64,000 bases of DNA. Origin: Gammaproteobacteria bacterium. GTDB lineage: Bacteria > Pseudomonadota > Gammaproteobacteria > Pseudomonadales > Litorivicinaceae. This document shows positions 10,096 to 19,255 of this stretch, one piece after another. Under the pieces are notes generated by a model. That model searched no databases, was not told the DNA's origin, and saw only the letters and a program-made list of their open reading frames with translations. Location of the stretch: positions 28,677 through 92,676 of the forward strand of contig JAHEDY010000003.1 of assembly GCA_024640985.1 (NCBI GenBank), given 5' to 3'. The position numbers and the translations under genes were made by a program. Numbering within the stretch: position 1 is the stretch's first letter; every line of letters begins with the position of its first letter.

Positions 10096-11253
10096 ATGAT
10101 CAAAACGATGTCTGATTTCAATGTGCAAGGAAAGCGCGTACTGGTTCGTCAAGACTTGAATGTCCCCATTAAAGATGGCCAAGTCACTTCAACGGCACGA
10201 ATTGATGCCGCAATACCGACCCTTCAAGCGCTTCTCGAGCAAGGTGCTCAAGTGGCTGTGATGAGCCACCTAGGGCGCCCTGAAGAAGGTGTGTGTGAAC
10301 CGGAATTCAGCCTGGCTCCGGTCGCGGCAACACTGTCTGCGAAGCTTGGCCGCGATGTTCCATTGATGACCGACTGGATTGATGGGTTTGAACAGTCTGC
10401 AGATTTGGTTCTGCTGGAAAACGTTCGGTATTTGAAGGGTGAAAAGAAAGACGATGAAGCCTTGGCGAAAAAAATGGCAGCTTTATGCGATGTGTATCTG
10501 ATGGACGCTTTTGGTACAGCTCACCGTGCGCAGGCTTCAACCCATGGAGTGGGGCGTTTCGCGCCTGAGGTTGCTGCTGGACCACTGATGGCGGCTGAGC
10601 TTGATGCCCTGAGTAAGGCGCTTGCGAATCCTGAGCGCCCCGCGGTTGCGATTGTGGGCGGCTCGAAAGTCTCAACAAAGCTTGACGTCCTGACGGAACT
10701 CGCCAATCAGGTCGACCGGATTGTGGTCGGCGGGGGGATCGCGAATACCTTCCTAGCTGCAGCCGGTTATCCAGTCGGTAAGTCCCTGATGGAAGTGGAT
10801 TTGATCGAAACGGCGAAGACGTTAATGGCGACGGTCGATATCCCGCTGCCTGTTGATGTGGTGGTTGCCACGGAATTTTCGATCGACGCAGAGGCAATTG
10901 TGAAGCGGGTGCAAGATGTGTCTGACAATGACATGATTTTAGATGTTGGCCCGGAGACCCAGGCGTCGTATCAGGAGCTCATGGCGTCGGCAAAAACCAT
11001 CCTTTGGAATGGTCCTGTTGGCGTGTTTGAATTTCCGCAATTTTCCGGTGGAACGCGTGCGTTATCGATGGCGATTGCGGCCAGTGATGGCTTCAGTTTA
11101 GCCGGAGGTGGCGATACCTTAGCGGCAATTGATCAATTTGGTATCGCTGATCAAATCAGTTACATCTCGACAGGTGGTGGTGCGTTCCTTGAGTTTGTTG
11201 AAGGAAAAGAGTTACCAGCGGTTCAGATGTTGAAATCTAGATACGATTCTTAG
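10096..11253 (+). CDS. pgk: Phosphoglycerate kinase
   Basis: 385-aa glycolytic kinase (1,3-bisphosphoglycerate + ADP to 3-phosphoglycerate + ATP). Shows [19 protein letters not shown] at the N-terminus, [37 protein letters not shown] and the C-terminal nucleotide loop [16 protein letters not shown] at 10087 would add three residues, but the ATG at 10096 has GGAG at the right distance and matches the family start. It follows epd by 5 bp. Confidence 0.97.
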   Translation: MIKTMSDFNVQGKRVLVRQDLNVPIKDGQVTSTARIDAAIPTLQALLEQGAQVAVMSHLGRPEEGVCEPEFSLAPVAATLSAKLGRDVPLMTDWIDGFEQSADLVLLENVRYLKGEKKDDEALAKKMAALCDVYLMDAFGTAHRAQASTHGVGRFAPEVAAGPLMAAELDALSKALANPERPAVAIVGGSKVSTKLDVLTELANQVDRIVVGGGIANTFLAAAGYPVGKSLMEVDLIETAKTLMATVDIPLPVDVVVATEFSIDAEAIVKRVQDVSDNDMILDVGPETQASYQELMASAKTILWNGPVGVFEFPQFSGGTRALSMAIAASDGFSLAGGGDTLAAIDQFGIADQISYISTGGGAFLEFVEGKELPAVQMLKSRYDS

Positions 11254-11261
11254 GGAGTTTT

Positions 11262-12326
11262 ATGGCTTTAATCAGTTTGCGCCAGATGTTGGACCATGCT
11301 GCTGAGCAGGGGTATGGGGTTCCAGCCTTTAATGTGAATAACCTCGAACAGATGCGAGCAATCATGGAAGCCGCTGACGCGGTGGATGCTCCAGTGATTG
11401 TGCAGGCATCAGCCGGCGCTCGAAAGTATGCAGGGAGTCGCTTTTTAAGTCATTTGATTGAAGCGGCGATCGAGGAATTTCCGCAGATTCCGGTATGTAT
11501 GCACCAAGATCATGGGGCATCCCCGGATGTGTGTCAGCAATCGATTCAACTTGGTTTCTCATCGGTGATGATGGATGGCTCATTGCTGGCTGATCAAAAG
11601 ACTCCAGCGAGCTATGACTACAATGTTGATGTGACCGCACTGACAACGCGGATGGCACACGCATGCGGTGTCTCTGTCGAAGGCGAGCTCGGGTGTCTCG
11701 GTTCTCTTGAAACGGGACAGGCCGGTGAAGAGGATGGCGTTGGCGCAGAAGGGACGCTGTCGCATGATCAGATGCTGACCGATCCAGACGAGGCGGCTGA
11801 TTTTGTCAAAGCCACTGGGGTTGACGCTCTGGCGATTGCGATTGGCACATCGCACGGAGCTTATAAATTTACCCGCCCACCGACAGGCGATATTCTGGCG
11901 ATCGACCGCATTAAAGCGATTCATCAGCGGATCCCGGATACCCACTTGGTGATGCATGGTTCGAGTTCTGTCCCACAGGATTGGTTAGCTGTGATCAATG
12001 CATGTGGAGGTGAGATTCCAGAAACCTACGGCGTGCCTGTGGAAGAGATTCAGGAAGGAATCAAATATGGGGTTCGCAAAGTCAATATTGATACGGATTT
12101 ACGTTTGGCGTCGACCGGTGCCATTCGGCGGTATTTAGCCAGGCATCCGGCGGAGTTTGATCCACGGAAATATCTGAAAGAAGCAACGCAGGCGATGAGT
12201 GAGATCGTTAAAGCGCGTTATGAGGCGTTTGGCTGCGCCGGTCAGGCATCAAAAATCAAAGTGATTGGGCTTGAGGCGATGGCATTGCGGTATGCATCTG
12301 GTGAGCTTGATCCTCGGATTTCCTGA
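11262..12326 (+). CDS. fba: Fructose-bisphosphate aldolase, class II (Calvin-cycle subtype)
   Basis: 354-aa zinc aldolase, of the FbaA/CbbA subtype common in pseudomonads. Zinc and substrate motifs are visible: [50 protein letters not shown] and [13 protein letters not shown]. Last gene of the tkt-epd-pgk-fba operon, 8 bp after pgk, and ending at a GC-rich hairpin shared with the convergent serA. Confidence 0.98.
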   Translation: MALISLRQMLDHAAEQGYGVPAFNVNNLEQMRAIMEAADAVDAPVIVQASAGARKYAGSRFLSHLIEAAIEEFPQIPVCMHQDHGASPDVCQQSIQLGFSSVMMDGSLLADQKTPASYDYNVDVTALTTRMAHACGVSVEGELGCLGSLETGQAGEEDGVGAEGTLSHDQMLTDPDEAADFVKATGVDALAIAIGTSHGAYKFTRPPTGDILAIDRIKAIHQRIPDTHLVMHGSSSVPQDWLAVINACGGEIPETYGVPVEEIQEGIKYGVRKVNIDTDLRLASTGAIRRYLARHPAEFDPRKYLKEATQAMSEIVKARYEAFGCAGQASKIKVIGLEAMALRYASGELDPRIS

Positions 12327-12333
12327 GAACGTA

Positions 12334-12364
12334 TCGGGGGGTGAGCGATTGCTCTCTCCCCCGA
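12334..12364. terminator. GC-rich hairpin between convergent fba and serA
   Basis: TCGGGGG (12334-12340) pairs with CCCCCGA (12358-12364), with an inner GAGC/GCTC stem. It lies between the two stop codons and is the natural transcription end for both genes. There is no clear T-run on either side, so intrinsic termination is uncertain. Confidence 0.55.
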
Positions 12365-12385
12365 CATGCGTTATGCGTTAGTGGG

Positions 12386-13612
12386 TTAGAACAAGACGCG
12401 GCAGCGAATCGTGCCTTCGATTTCAGACAGCTTTTCAAGTGCGACGTCTGAGTAATCTCTGTCCACATCAATTACCACATAACCAATTTTGTCCGAGGTT
12501 TGCAGGAACTGAGATCCAATATTGATCTGGTTTTCTGCAAACACGGTATTAATCGCTGAGAGTACGCCCGGTCGATTTTCATGGACATGCAATAAGCGGT
12601 GATGATTAGGATGCGGCGGTAAGGCGACCTCTGGGAAATTCACGCTGGTGAGCGTGGATCCGTTATCAGAATATCGCACTAACTTTTCTGCAACTTCCAC
12701 ACCGATATTTTCCTGAGCTTCTTGCGTTGATCCACCAATATGTGGCGTTAAGATCGCATTGTCGAATCCACGCAACGGCGAAATAAACTCGTCGTTGTTG
12801 GATTTCGGTTCAACAGGGAACACGTCGATGGCAGTTCCAAGAAGATGGCTCTCAGCCAGTGCTTTGGTCAGTGCATCAATATCAACCACTGTTCCACGAG
12901 ATGCATTGATCAAGATGCTCTTTGGTTTCATTTGACTGATGCGTTCTTGGTCAATCAAATTACGCGTTGAGGGAAGATCTGGAACATGCAGAGTGACGAT
13001 ATCCGCCTGTCCTAGCAAAGCTTCCAGTGACGGGATTTGTGAAGAATTGCCCAAGGGTAGTTTCGAGACGACATCATAAAAAATGACACGCATCCCAAGG
13101 CCTTCAGCCAGCACAGAGAGTTGTGAACCGATCGAACCGTAGCCCACGATACCCAAGGTTTTTCCTCGAATCTCAAAGGAATCATTGGCGGTTTTGGCCC
13201 AACCACCACGATGTGCTTTGGCATTTTTTTCAGGGATCCCGCGGAGTAGGAGGATGGCTTCAGCGAGCACCAGTTCGGCCACAGATCGAGTATTGGAGTA
13301 GGGTGCATTGAAGACCACAACGCCATGCTCTGTCGCAGCAGTCAGATCGACTTGGTTGGTCCCGATGCAGTAACAACCGACCGCAACCAGTTTTTCAGCA
13401 GCTTCGAAGATGTCTCGAGTCAGTGTGGTTCTTGACCGAATGCCGAGGAAGTGGACGCCATCCAGCCGACTTTTCAGCTCCTCACCGGTGAGTGCTGTTT
13501 TGACCGTCTCAATGTTCTGGTAGCCAGCATCGCGGAAAATGCGCTCGGCTGATGGATGGATCCCTTCAAGAAGGAGGATTTTTAATTTCGATTTGTCGAA
13601 CGATGTAGTCAT
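12386..13612 (-). CDS. serA: D-3-phosphoglycerate dehydrogenase
   Basis: First step of serine synthesis, oxidising 3-phosphoglycerate to 3-phosphohydroxypyruvate. The 408-aa length matches the E. coli type. The NAD-binding core has LGIVGYGSIGSQL, INASRGTVVDIDAL and LTPHIGGSTQEAQENIG with the catalytic His. The C-terminus (about 335-408) is an ACT domain (HENRPGVLSAINTVF), so serine feedback inhibition is expected. It starts directly after the rpiA stop and is probably co-transcribed with it. Confidence 0.97.
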   Translation of the reverse strand: MTTSFDKSKLKILLLEGIHPSAERIFRDAGYQNIETVKTALTGEELKSRLDGVHFLGIRSRTTLTRDIFEAAEKLVAVGCYCIGTNQVDLTAATEHGVVVFNAPYSNTRSVAELVLAEAILLLRGIPEKNAKAHRGGWAKTANDSFEIRGKTLGIVGYGSIGSQLSVLAEGLGMRVIFYDVVSKLPLGNSSQIPSLEALLGQADIVTLHVPDLPSTRNLIDQERISQMKPKSILINASRGTVVDIDALTKALAESHLLGTAIDVFPVEPKSNNDEFISPLRGFDNAILTPHIGGSTQEAQENIGVEVAEKLVRYSDNGSTLTSVNFPEVALPPHPNHHRLLHVHENRPGVLSAINTVFAENQINIGSQFLQTSDKIGYVVIDVDRDYSDVALEKLSEIEGTIRCRVLF

Positions 13613-14290
13613 TTAAGCGTCTCGTGAAAATTCAAGAATGTCAGTTTCTGATGCCAGTAACAAAATATCAGCTGGGCGTCTCGCGAACAGGCCACAGGTC
13701 ACAACACCTGGGATTTGATTGATCGCCAATTCTAATCCTTTTGGGTCTGTAATGGACATGCCGTAGACGTCTAGGATGATATTTCCGTTATCCGTGACAA
13801 CCCCTTGGCGATACTCAGGATTACCGCCGAGTTCAACGACTGCTCGCCCGACTAAGCTTCGCGCCATCGGAATCACCTCGATGGGTAATGGAAATTCTCC
13901 AAGGACCTCGACTCGTTTGGAGTCATCGGCAATGCAAATAAATTGTGCAGAGGCTTCGGCAATGATTTTTTCTCGCGTTAAGGCCGCGCCACCGCCTTTG
14001 ATCAGGTTCAGTCGCGGATCGGCTTCATCTGCGCCGTCCACATAGACGGGGAGTGAGCCTGTTGCATTTAAATCGAGGAGTTCAATGCCGTATTGAGTCA
14101 GGCGATCTTGTGTCGCCTTAGATGAGGCAACGGCTCCGAGGATTTGGATGCCGCTGTTGGCCAACACGTCAATGAAACAATTGGCTGTTGACCCTGTTCC
14201 AATCCCAATGGGAGTTTCAGAATCGAGAAGGTGTCGGACTTTTTCAAAAGCGGCCTCGGCCACCTGGCGTTTTTTCGCATCCTGGCTCAT
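13613..14290 (-). CDS. rpiA: Ribose-5-phosphate isomerase A
   Basis: 225-aa isomerase of the pentose phosphate pathway. Shows [13 protein letters not shown] near residue 40, the catalytic-region [29 protein letters not shown] and the C-terminal [14 protein letters not shown]. The start at 14290 (MSQDAKK) has GGAG 8-11 nt upstream; the frame extends ten codons further but without support. It is the first gene of rpiA-serA, divergent from ilvA; the usual gammaproteobacterial neighbourhood of rpiA with serA and ilvA is kept. Confidence 0.96.
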   Translation of the reverse strand: MSQDAKKRQVAEAAFEKVRHLLDSETPIGIGTGSTANCFIDVLANSGIQILGAVASSKATQDRLTQYGIELLDLNATGSLPVYVDGADEADPRLNLIKGGGAALTREKIIAEASAQFICIADDSKRVEVLGEFPLPIEVIPMARSLVGRAVVELGGNPEYRQGVVTDNGNIILDVYGMSITDPKGLELAINQIPGVVTCGLFARRPADILLLASETDILEFSRDA

Positions 14291-14372
14291 CGTGATCTCC
14301 ATAAAGGGGGGCAAAATCATAGCTGTTAGAAAGCGCAGACGCTATGATAAAGGGCTTCTGTTTGGATTTCTC

Positions 14373-15887
14373 ATGTTTGACACCCTGATTAAAAAGATTT
14401 TGTCGGCGCGCGTTTATGACGTTGCGATCGAAACTCCAGTTCATCAAGCGCCCTTTCTTTCAAAGCGCTTGGGTCGCCCCGTGCTTCTGAAACGGGAAGA
14501 TCTCCAACCGGTGTACTCCTTTAAGTGTCGGGGTGCTTACAACAAAATGGTTGGGATTCCAAAAGACGTGTTAGCGAAGGGTGTGATTGCGGCGTCAGCG
14601 GGAAATCACGCACAGGGGGTCGCTCTTGGTGCGCAGAAATTAAAAATTCCGGCAGTGATTGTGATGCCAACCACCACACCTGAGATCAAGGTGCGGTCAG
14701 TCAGAGCGAGAGGTGCGCAAGTCATTCTCCATGGCGATAGTTTTGATGAAGCCTTTGCGAAAAGTCAGGAGTTGGTTGACGAATACGGCTACACCTACCT
14801 GCACCCTTTCGATGATATTGAGGTCATCGCCGGACAAGGAACAGTAGCCATGGAGCTCTTACGGCAGGTGACGCGCCCAGTCGATGCGGTATTCATCCCG
14901 GTCGGCGGTGGCGGTCTGGCTGCGGGGATGGCTGCTTACATGAAATATGTGCGACCAGAGATCAAAGTGATTGCTGTCGAGCCAGAGGATGCTGCCTGTT
15001 TGGCTGCGGCGATGGAAGCTCAAGAGCGGGTGGTTTTACCGCAAGTGGGTTTATTTGCTGATGGTGTGGCGGTAAAGCAGATCGGAGAGAACACCTTTAA
15101 TGTTCTGAAAGAGACCTGTGATGAAGTGATCACTGTCACCACTGATGAGATCTGCGCTGCTGTTAAGGATGTCTTTGATGATGTGCGGAGTGTCAATGAG
15201 CCCGCTGGTGCCTTGTCGGTTGCTGGTCTCAAAAAATACGCTGAGCGTGAAGGGCCGGGTGAAGCCTTAGTGGCGGTGCTCTCCGGGGCAAATGTCAATT
15301 TCGATCGGATTCGTCATGTCGCTGAACGGGCAGAAGTCGGTGAAAAGCGTGAAGCGATTCTCGCGGTGACCATACCAGAGCGGCCCGGAGCCTTTAAAGC
15401 ATTCTGTGAACAGATTGGAAGTCGCAACATCACCGAATTTAACTACCGGTTTGCGGATCAAGACCAGGCGCATATTTTTGTGGGTGTGACGACTGATCCA
15501 ACCACGGATGACCGGACCCAACTCGTGACCCAGTTGAACGCAGCGGATCTTCCTGTGGTTGACATGACCGACAATGAATTGGCAAAACTTCACATTCGTC
15601 ACATGGTTGGCGGGCGGAGTGCTGCGGCAGGTTCTGAGCTGGTGTTTCGTTTTGAGTTTCCCGAGAGGCCGGGTGCATTGTTGAAGTTTTTAAACAAGAT
15701 CGGATCGCGCTGGAATATCTCGGCATTCCATTATAGGAACCATGGAGCAGCCTATGGTCGGGTGTTAGTTTCGATGCAAGCCGATTTATCTGAGCGTGAT
15801 GAGTTGTCGAGTTATTTTGATGACATCGGTTACACCTACTTTGATGAAACCGAAAATCCGGCAGTTAGCCTCTTTATGAAAAGTTGA
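14373..15887 (+). CDS. ilvA: Threonine deaminase, biosynthetic
   Basis: 504-aa PLP enzyme converting threonine to 2-oxobutyrate for isoleucine synthesis. Seen are the PLP-lysine segment VYSFKCRGAYNKM near residue 50, ASAGNHAQGVALGA, the phosphate loop PVGGGGLAAGMAAYMK and two C-terminal ACT-like regulatory domains (about 325-400 and 420-500). This two-domain form is feedback-regulated by isoleucine in the E. coli family. The start at 14373 (MFDTLIKKIL) fits family length; the open frame extends 75 codons upstream into rpiA without coding meaning. Confidence 0.96.
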   Translation: MFDTLIKKILSARVYDVAIETPVHQAPFLSKRLGRPVLLKREDLQPVYSFKCRGAYNKMVGIPKDVLAKGVIAASAGNHAQGVALGAQKLKIPAVIVMPTTTPEIKVRSVRARGAQVILHGDSFDEAFAKSQELVDEYGYTYLHPFDDIEVIAGQGTVAMELLRQVTRPVDAVFIPVGGGGLAAGMAAYMKYVRPEIKVIAVEPEDAACLAAAMEAQERVVLPQVGLFADGVAVKQIGENTFNVLKETCDEVITVTTDEICAAVKDVFDDVRSVNEPAGALSVAGLKKYAEREGPGEALVAVLSGANVNFDRIRHVAERAEVGEKREAILAVTIPERPGAFKAFCEQIGSRNITEFNYRFADQDQAHIFVGVTTDPTTDDRTQLVTQLNAADLPVVDMTDNELAKLHIRHMVGGRSAAAGSELVFRFEFPERPGALLKFLNKIGSRWNISAFHYRNHGAAYGRVLVSMQADLSERDELSSYFDDIGYTYFDETENPAVSLFMKS

Positions 15888-15919
15888 TTCTCATAAATCA
15901 CTTTAACCCACTATAAAAG

Positions 15920-15947
15920 TTGACATTTTTATTTTTTGTCGTATTCT
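15920..15947 (+). promoter_or_regulatory. Sigma-70-like promoter before a 30-codon ORF
   Basis: A consensus TTGACA at 15920-15925, a 16-bp T-rich spacer and TATTCT at 15942-15947 predict a transcript starting near 15954. The only thing it could serve on this strand before the convergent fau gene is the small ORF at 15976. Confidence 0.65.
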
Positions 15948-15975
15948 GCACGAAATTTGGACAGGTGCAGGATGC

Positions 15976-16068
15976 ATGAATCGTCGCGATCCACTGAAAA
16001 TGCTAATGATGATTGGCGGCCTGATTTTGGCGGTCACAGTCGCGCACAGCGCAATTATCGGCGGATAA
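15976..16068 (+). CDS. Predicted 30-aa single-span membrane miniprotein
   Basis: Thirty codons from ATG to TAA. The protein opens with a charged MNRRDPLK head and continues with about 20 hydrophobic residues (MLMMIGGLILAVTVAHSA), then a short IIGG tail: an N-in single transmembrane helix by the positive-inside rule. GGTGCAGG lies 5-12 nt before the start, and a strong promoter sits about 30 bp upstream. The last 14 bp overlap the end of fau, which runs the other way. I do not recognise a family. Short length means chance is possible, but promoter, ribosome site and hydrophobic profile agree. Confidence 0.5.
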   Translation: MNRRDPLKMLMMIGGLILAVTVAHSAIIGG

Positions 16069-16609
16069 ACCCGTTTTCGGTGATGATCCAGTCGAAGGAC
16101 TGATCCCAGTCTTCAGGTTCAAATTGCGTCTCTTGCACAGCGTACGCCACGCCGATGCGAATCGGCGCCATATGTGGGCAATGTTCCAGCGCACGATCAT
16201 AAAAACCACCACCCATCCCTAAGCGATAACCTCGTCGGTCGAAGCCACAGCAAGGCATGATCAGCCAATCAAGTGCGTCCAATTCTGCCACCTCGTCGTG
16301 TTTTGATGTCCGGATCCCGAATCGTCCGATGACGAGATCGGTCTCTTGCTGATAAGCCGCCATTTCCATGGTGGTTTTAGAAAGGATCCGTGGAACCAGC
16401 AATTCATGAGTGCGGCTGAAGACGTGTTGATGGAAGGTGTCTAGGTCGACTTCGGAGCCGAAAGCCAGATAAGAGCCAATTCGCAAGGGCTTGGTTGGCA
16501 GGGTTTCGATTAAGTACTTTGAAATTCGCTGATTGAAAGTCTCTCGACGTGCGGGACTCAGCCCATCTCTCAGGGTTAATAATTGGGATCTGAGCGCGTT
16601 TTTAGACAT
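16055..16609 (-). CDS. fau: 5-formyltetrahydrofolate cyclo-ligase
   Basis: 184-aa MTHFS-family enzyme, converting 5-formyl-THF to 5,10-methenyl-THF with ATP. Shows the basic N-terminus with LRSQLLTLRDGLSP, the folate-site GSYLAFGSEVDL and the signature GCCGFDRRGYRLGMGGGFYDR-like segment near residues 125-145. It follows the 6S RNA gene directly, as E. coli ygfA follows ssrS; the RNA 3' end runs into the start region. Confidence 0.95.
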   Translation of the reverse strand: MSKNALRSQLLTLRDGLSPARRETFNQRISKYLIETLPTKPLRIGSYLAFGSEVDLDTFHQHVFSRTHELLVPRILSKTTMEMAAYQQETDLVIGRFGIRTSKHDEVAELDALDWLIMPCCGFDRRGYRLGMGGGFYDRALEHCPHMAPIRIGVAYAVQETQFEPEDWDQSFDWIITENGFIRR

Positions 16610-16611
16610 AA

Positions 16612-16782
16612 AAGCCCCAGGTTGCCGCTGTCAGTTTAGCCCTTGAACCCAACGGTTCAAGGCGGGAAACGCAAACATACATTAGGCTTTCCGTGAACGG
16701 ACCTGCGCACCGCATGCTTTGTGCTTCCCTGGAAAAAGAGTATCGGCTCAGGGACATCACCGACTGGCGAACAACCCAGGTT
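16612..16782 (-). ncRNA. ssrS: 6S RNA
   Basis: About 170 nt on the minus strand between zapA and fau, the conserved gammaproteobacterial place for ssrS. Recognisable conserved stretches are GTCCCTGAGCCGATA on the 5' side, GGTCCGT in the middle, and the 3' hairpin CCTTGAACC/GGTTCAAGG. The ends close with CCTGGGTTG (16780-16772) against CAACCTGGG (16624-16616), fully paired allowing two G-U pairs. 6S RNA mimics an open promoter and holds sigma-70 RNA polymerase in stationary phase. The ends are estimated from the closing stem and promoter, so they may be off by a few bases. Confidence 0.92.
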
Positions 16783-16788
16783 AGGTCG

Positions 16789-16797
16789 AGTATATCA
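16789..16797 (-). promoter_or_regulatory. Extended -10 promoter of 6S RNA
   Basis: TGATATACT on the minus strand gives an extended -10 (TGn-TATACT). It touches the stop codon of zapA, so the 6S promoter is embedded in the zapA 3' end. Predicted start near 16782. The -35 region is poor. Confidence 0.6.
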
Positions 16798-17091
16798 GCC
16801 TGCTTCAGACTCAGACAGCCGTTCGAGTGTGGTTCCGATTCGATCGGCAAGACGTTTCAGGTCATCATCAGCGCCGCTTGTCTCGCCAGTCAGATGTTCG
16901 TGAGCGATATTCAGGGCCGCCATGACGGCTAAACGCTCGAGTGCGCTGTTCCCCGTTTTTTCCTGAATTTCTCGCATTCGGTTGTCAACGAACTCTGCGG
17001 CAGCCTCAAGTTCGTGCTCCTGACCGGCTGGGCAGGCAACGGGGAATTCACGTCCTAAAATCTGTACGCGAACGGTTGCGATTTCGGTCAT
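16795..17091 (-). CDS. zapA: Cell division protein ZapA
   Basis: 98-aa FtsZ-ring stabiliser. Contains the N-terminal beta strand pair VRVQILGREFPVACP, then a long helix EHELEAAAEFVDNRMREIQ and a second helical stretch for tetramerisation (NIAHEHL). It overlaps the upstream coiled-coil gene as ATGA, so both are translated from one message. Confidence 0.95.
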   Translation of the reverse strand: MTEIATVRVQILGREFPVACPAGQEHELEAAAEFVDNRMREIQEKTGNSALERLAVMAALNIAHEHLTGETSGADDDLKRLADRIGTTLERLSESEAG

Positions 17092-17294
17092 GACAGCACC
17101 TCATAATTCTTGAGTCGACCTAAAACGGCGTCGATATGATGGCGCGCCTCATCACGTTGCTTTAACAGCACCGCGCGGGCACGCTTGAGCTCAACCTGCT
17201 GTTTCCGCAAGTGGCGATTCTCTTGATCTAGGCGCTCAGAAAGTTGGATTAGTTTCTCAACTTGCTGTTCCAACTTGTGCAAATCATTACGCAT
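17088..17294 (-). CDS. ZapB-like coiled-coil protein (TIGR02449 family)
   Basis: 68-aa protein predicted to be almost entirely coiled coil, with a clear heptad pattern (LEQQVEKLIQLSERLDQENR). It matches the TIGR02449 family found just upstream of zapA in pseudomonads and relatives, where it is presumed to take part in Z-ring assembly. ATGA overlap with zapA. The promoter at 17320-17348 drives this gene, zapA and possibly fau. Confidence 0.88.
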   Translation of the reverse strand: MRNDLHKLEQQVEKLIQLSERLDQENRHLRKQQVELKRARAVLLKQRDEARHHIDAVLGRLKNYEVLS

Positions 17295-17319
17295 TTAGGT
17301 TTCCCTTTAACTCCTGTGC

Positions 17320-17348
17320 ATCATACGTCCGCTCTCTCTCAGGTACAA
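17320..17348 (-). promoter_or_regulatory. Sigma-70-like promoter of the zapA operon
   Basis: On the minus strand TTGTAC (17348-17343), a 17-bp spacer and TATGAT (17325-17320) form a good promoter 26 bp upstream of the coiled-coil gene start. Confidence 0.6.
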
Positions 17349-17354
17349 CAGACG

Positions 17355-17363
17355 TGATACAGT
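17355..17363 (+). promoter_or_regulatory. Candidate extended -10 promoter of the UPF0149-pepP operon
   Basis: TGATACAGT gives a TGn extended -10 with TACAGT, 21 bp before the ATG at 17385. No matching -35 was found. The very good ribosome site AGGAGGTG follows at 17373-17380. Confidence 0.4.
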
Positions 17364-17384
17364 TATCGCTTCAGGAGGTGCCCA

Positions 17385-17948
17385 ATGATCGAAGAGTTAT
17401 ACCGTACGATGGATGACTGGTTAGTTGACCAGAATTCCGATATTCGAGCCTCTGAAGTGCAAGGATTACTCGCAGGACTGATGGCTGCAAATATCAACGT
17501 TCGGCCCGATGAGTATGTTGCCCGCCTCACTGAATACGCGGATTTACAACCGGGATGTCTGGTTCAGATAGCGGACACATTAGACACCTTATTTAGCAAT
17601 CTGCATGAGAGTTGGTCTGGGATCGGCTTGGATTTTGAGATGCTGTTGCCGGAAGACGATGAGCTCATCGAAGAACGAGCCGATGCACTTGGGGCCTGGT
17701 GTGAAGCGTTTTTGGCAGGACTTGGGCTGTCGGGTGAGTTATCCAAAGACAAAAAGCTCTCTGAAGATGTTCGTCAAGCGCTCGAGGATTTGTCCGAAAT
17801 TGCGCGAATTGAAGCCGATGGTGATGATGAATCCCTTGAAAAAGCCTTCGCCGACGTCAGCGAACATGTCCGGTTAGCTGCTTTGTTGATCGCTACCGAC
17901 TTGAGGGGTGACCAAAACGATGCGCCCCATGAGCCGATTGTCCATTAA
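17385..17948 (+). CDS. UPF0149 (YgfB/YecA) family protein
   Basis: 187-aa acidic protein matching the YgfB side of UPF0149: SEVQGLLAGLMAA near residue 25, then LPEDDELIEERADALGAWCEAFLAGLGL and a C-terminal DLSEIARI...EDD segment. Homologues sit upstream of pepP and the ubiH genes in many gammaproteobacteria, exactly as here. YgfB has been tied to ampD control in Pseudomonas aeruginosa; no such partner is visible in this window. AGGAGGTG precedes the start. Confidence 0.9.
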   Translation: MIEELYRTMDDWLVDQNSDIRASEVQGLLAGLMAANINVRPDEYVARLTEYADLQPGCLVQIADTLDTLFSNLHESWSGIGLDFEMLLPEDDELIEERADALGAWCEAFLAGLGLSGELSKDKKLSEDVRQALEDLSEIARIEADGDDESLEKAFADVSEHVRLAALLIATDLRGDQNDAPHEPIVH

Positions 17949-17960
17949 GTGAGTAAGTCC

Positions 17961-19253
17961 ATGTTTTCTCTACACGTCTATCAAGAGCGACGTCAGCGAT
18001 TAAAAGCGTTGATGCCTGAGAAGTCGCTCGCGATCATTGCAGCGGCTGCCGAAGTCATTCGAAACCGTGATGCCGAGTACCCGTTTCGGCAATCCAGTGA
18101 TTTTTGGTACCTCACAGGATTTACTGAGCCGGATGCCGTTTTGGTGATCGGACCTGGACAGCCGGATCGCTTATTCGTCAGGCCAAAACATCCAGAGCAA
18201 GAAGTCTGGACTGGACGACGCATGGGCCCGGATCATGTGAAACAGCGATTAGGGATTGATCAGGGATATCCGCTGGAAGCCCTCGATACTGAGTTAAAAA
18301 CCTTATTATGTGAGATCGCTTGGGTCGAATATCCCTTTGGTTGTCAAACATCAACAGCCATTGTCGATCAAGCCATCAAAGCCAAAGGCTTGCGATCAAG
18401 GCGGAGTGATCTGCTCTCCCATCGTGCCGATTTATCACGACATTTGGGCCAGGCGCGATTGATCAAATCGCGTCAAGAGATCGAGGTCATGAAAGAAGCT
18501 GGGCGGATTTCTGCGCAGGGACATATCGCTGCGATGCAGGCCTGCGAACCCGGAATGACAGAAGATCAACTGGCATCTGTGGTTGAGCATCAGTTCCGCA
18601 TGGACGGTTCACCATCGATCGCCTATCAAACCATCGTGGGTGGCGGTGACAACGCCTGTATATTGCATTACGTCGATCGGACCGATCGATTGCGGTCGGG
18701 TGATTTGGTATTGATCGATGCCGGTTGCGAGGTATTCGGTTACGCAGGCGACATCACGCGGACCTTTCCTGTCAATGGATCATTTACGAATGCACAGGCG
18801 GAACTTTACGATTTGGTACTGAGTGCGCAATCTGAGGCGATTGCTCAGATGGTGGTCGGGAAATCCATTAAATTGTTCCATGAGACGGCGGTTCGCCGCC
18901 TCACTGAAGGACTGATCGAGCTCAACATTATCGAGGGTCCGTTAGAGTTGGCGCTCGAAGACAAGCGATATCTTCCCTATTACATGCATGGGACCGGTCA
19001 TTTTCTGGGTCTTGATGTCCATGATGTGGGTGCTTATGAGCATGAAGGCCAGCCCGTTGAATTGGCTGAAGGGATGGTGATTACCTGTGAACCTGGGTTG
19101 TACATCAGTCTGTCATCTGATGCGCCTGCTCGGTATCGAGGTATTGGTATTCGGATTGAAGACGATGTCTTAATTACCGGACATGGTCCGGAAGTGCTCA
19201 CTGCAAAGGTCCCCAAAGAGCGAGCAGAGATCGAAGCTCTGATGCGAGGCTAA
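17961..19253 (+). CDS. pepP: Xaa-Pro aminopeptidase
   Basis: 430-aa dinuclear metallopeptidase that removes N-terminal residues before proline. The N-terminal creatinase-like domain has YPFRQSSDFWYLTGF; the pita-bread catalytic domain shows the metal ligands in LIDAGCEVFGYAGDITRTFPV, HGTGHFLGLDVHDVG, ITCEPGLYI and GIGIRIEDDV. A GTG at 17949 would add four residues; the ATG at 17961 has AGTGAG upstream. It belongs with the ubi genes downstream. Confidence 0.95.
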   Translation: MFSLHVYQERRQRLKALMPEKSLAIIAAAAEVIRNRDAEYPFRQSSDFWYLTGFTEPDAVLVIGPGQPDRLFVRPKHPEQEVWTGRRMGPDHVKQRLGIDQGYPLEALDTELKTLLCEIAWVEYPFGCQTSTAIVDQAIKAKGLRSRRSDLLSHRADLSRHLGQARLIKSRQEIEVMKEAGRISAQGHIAAMQACEPGMTEDQLASVVEHQFRMDGSPSIAYQTIVGGGDNACILHYVDRTDRLRSGDLVLIDAGCEVFGYAGDITRTFPVNGSFTNAQAELYDLVLSAQSEAIAQMVVGKSIKLFHETAVRRLTEGLIELNIIEGPLELALEDKRYLPYYMHGTGHFLGLDVHDVGAYEHEGQPVELAEGMVITCEPGLYISLSSDAPARYRGIGIRIEDDVLITGHGPEVLTAKVPKERAEIEALMRG

Positions 19254-19255
19254 GC

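Noticed and set aside
10307..10897. 196-codon minus-strand ORF opposite pgk
   Set aside because: Lies entirely inside pgk, and its Arg/Pro/Gln/Ser-rich composition is what antisense of a well-coded gene looks like.
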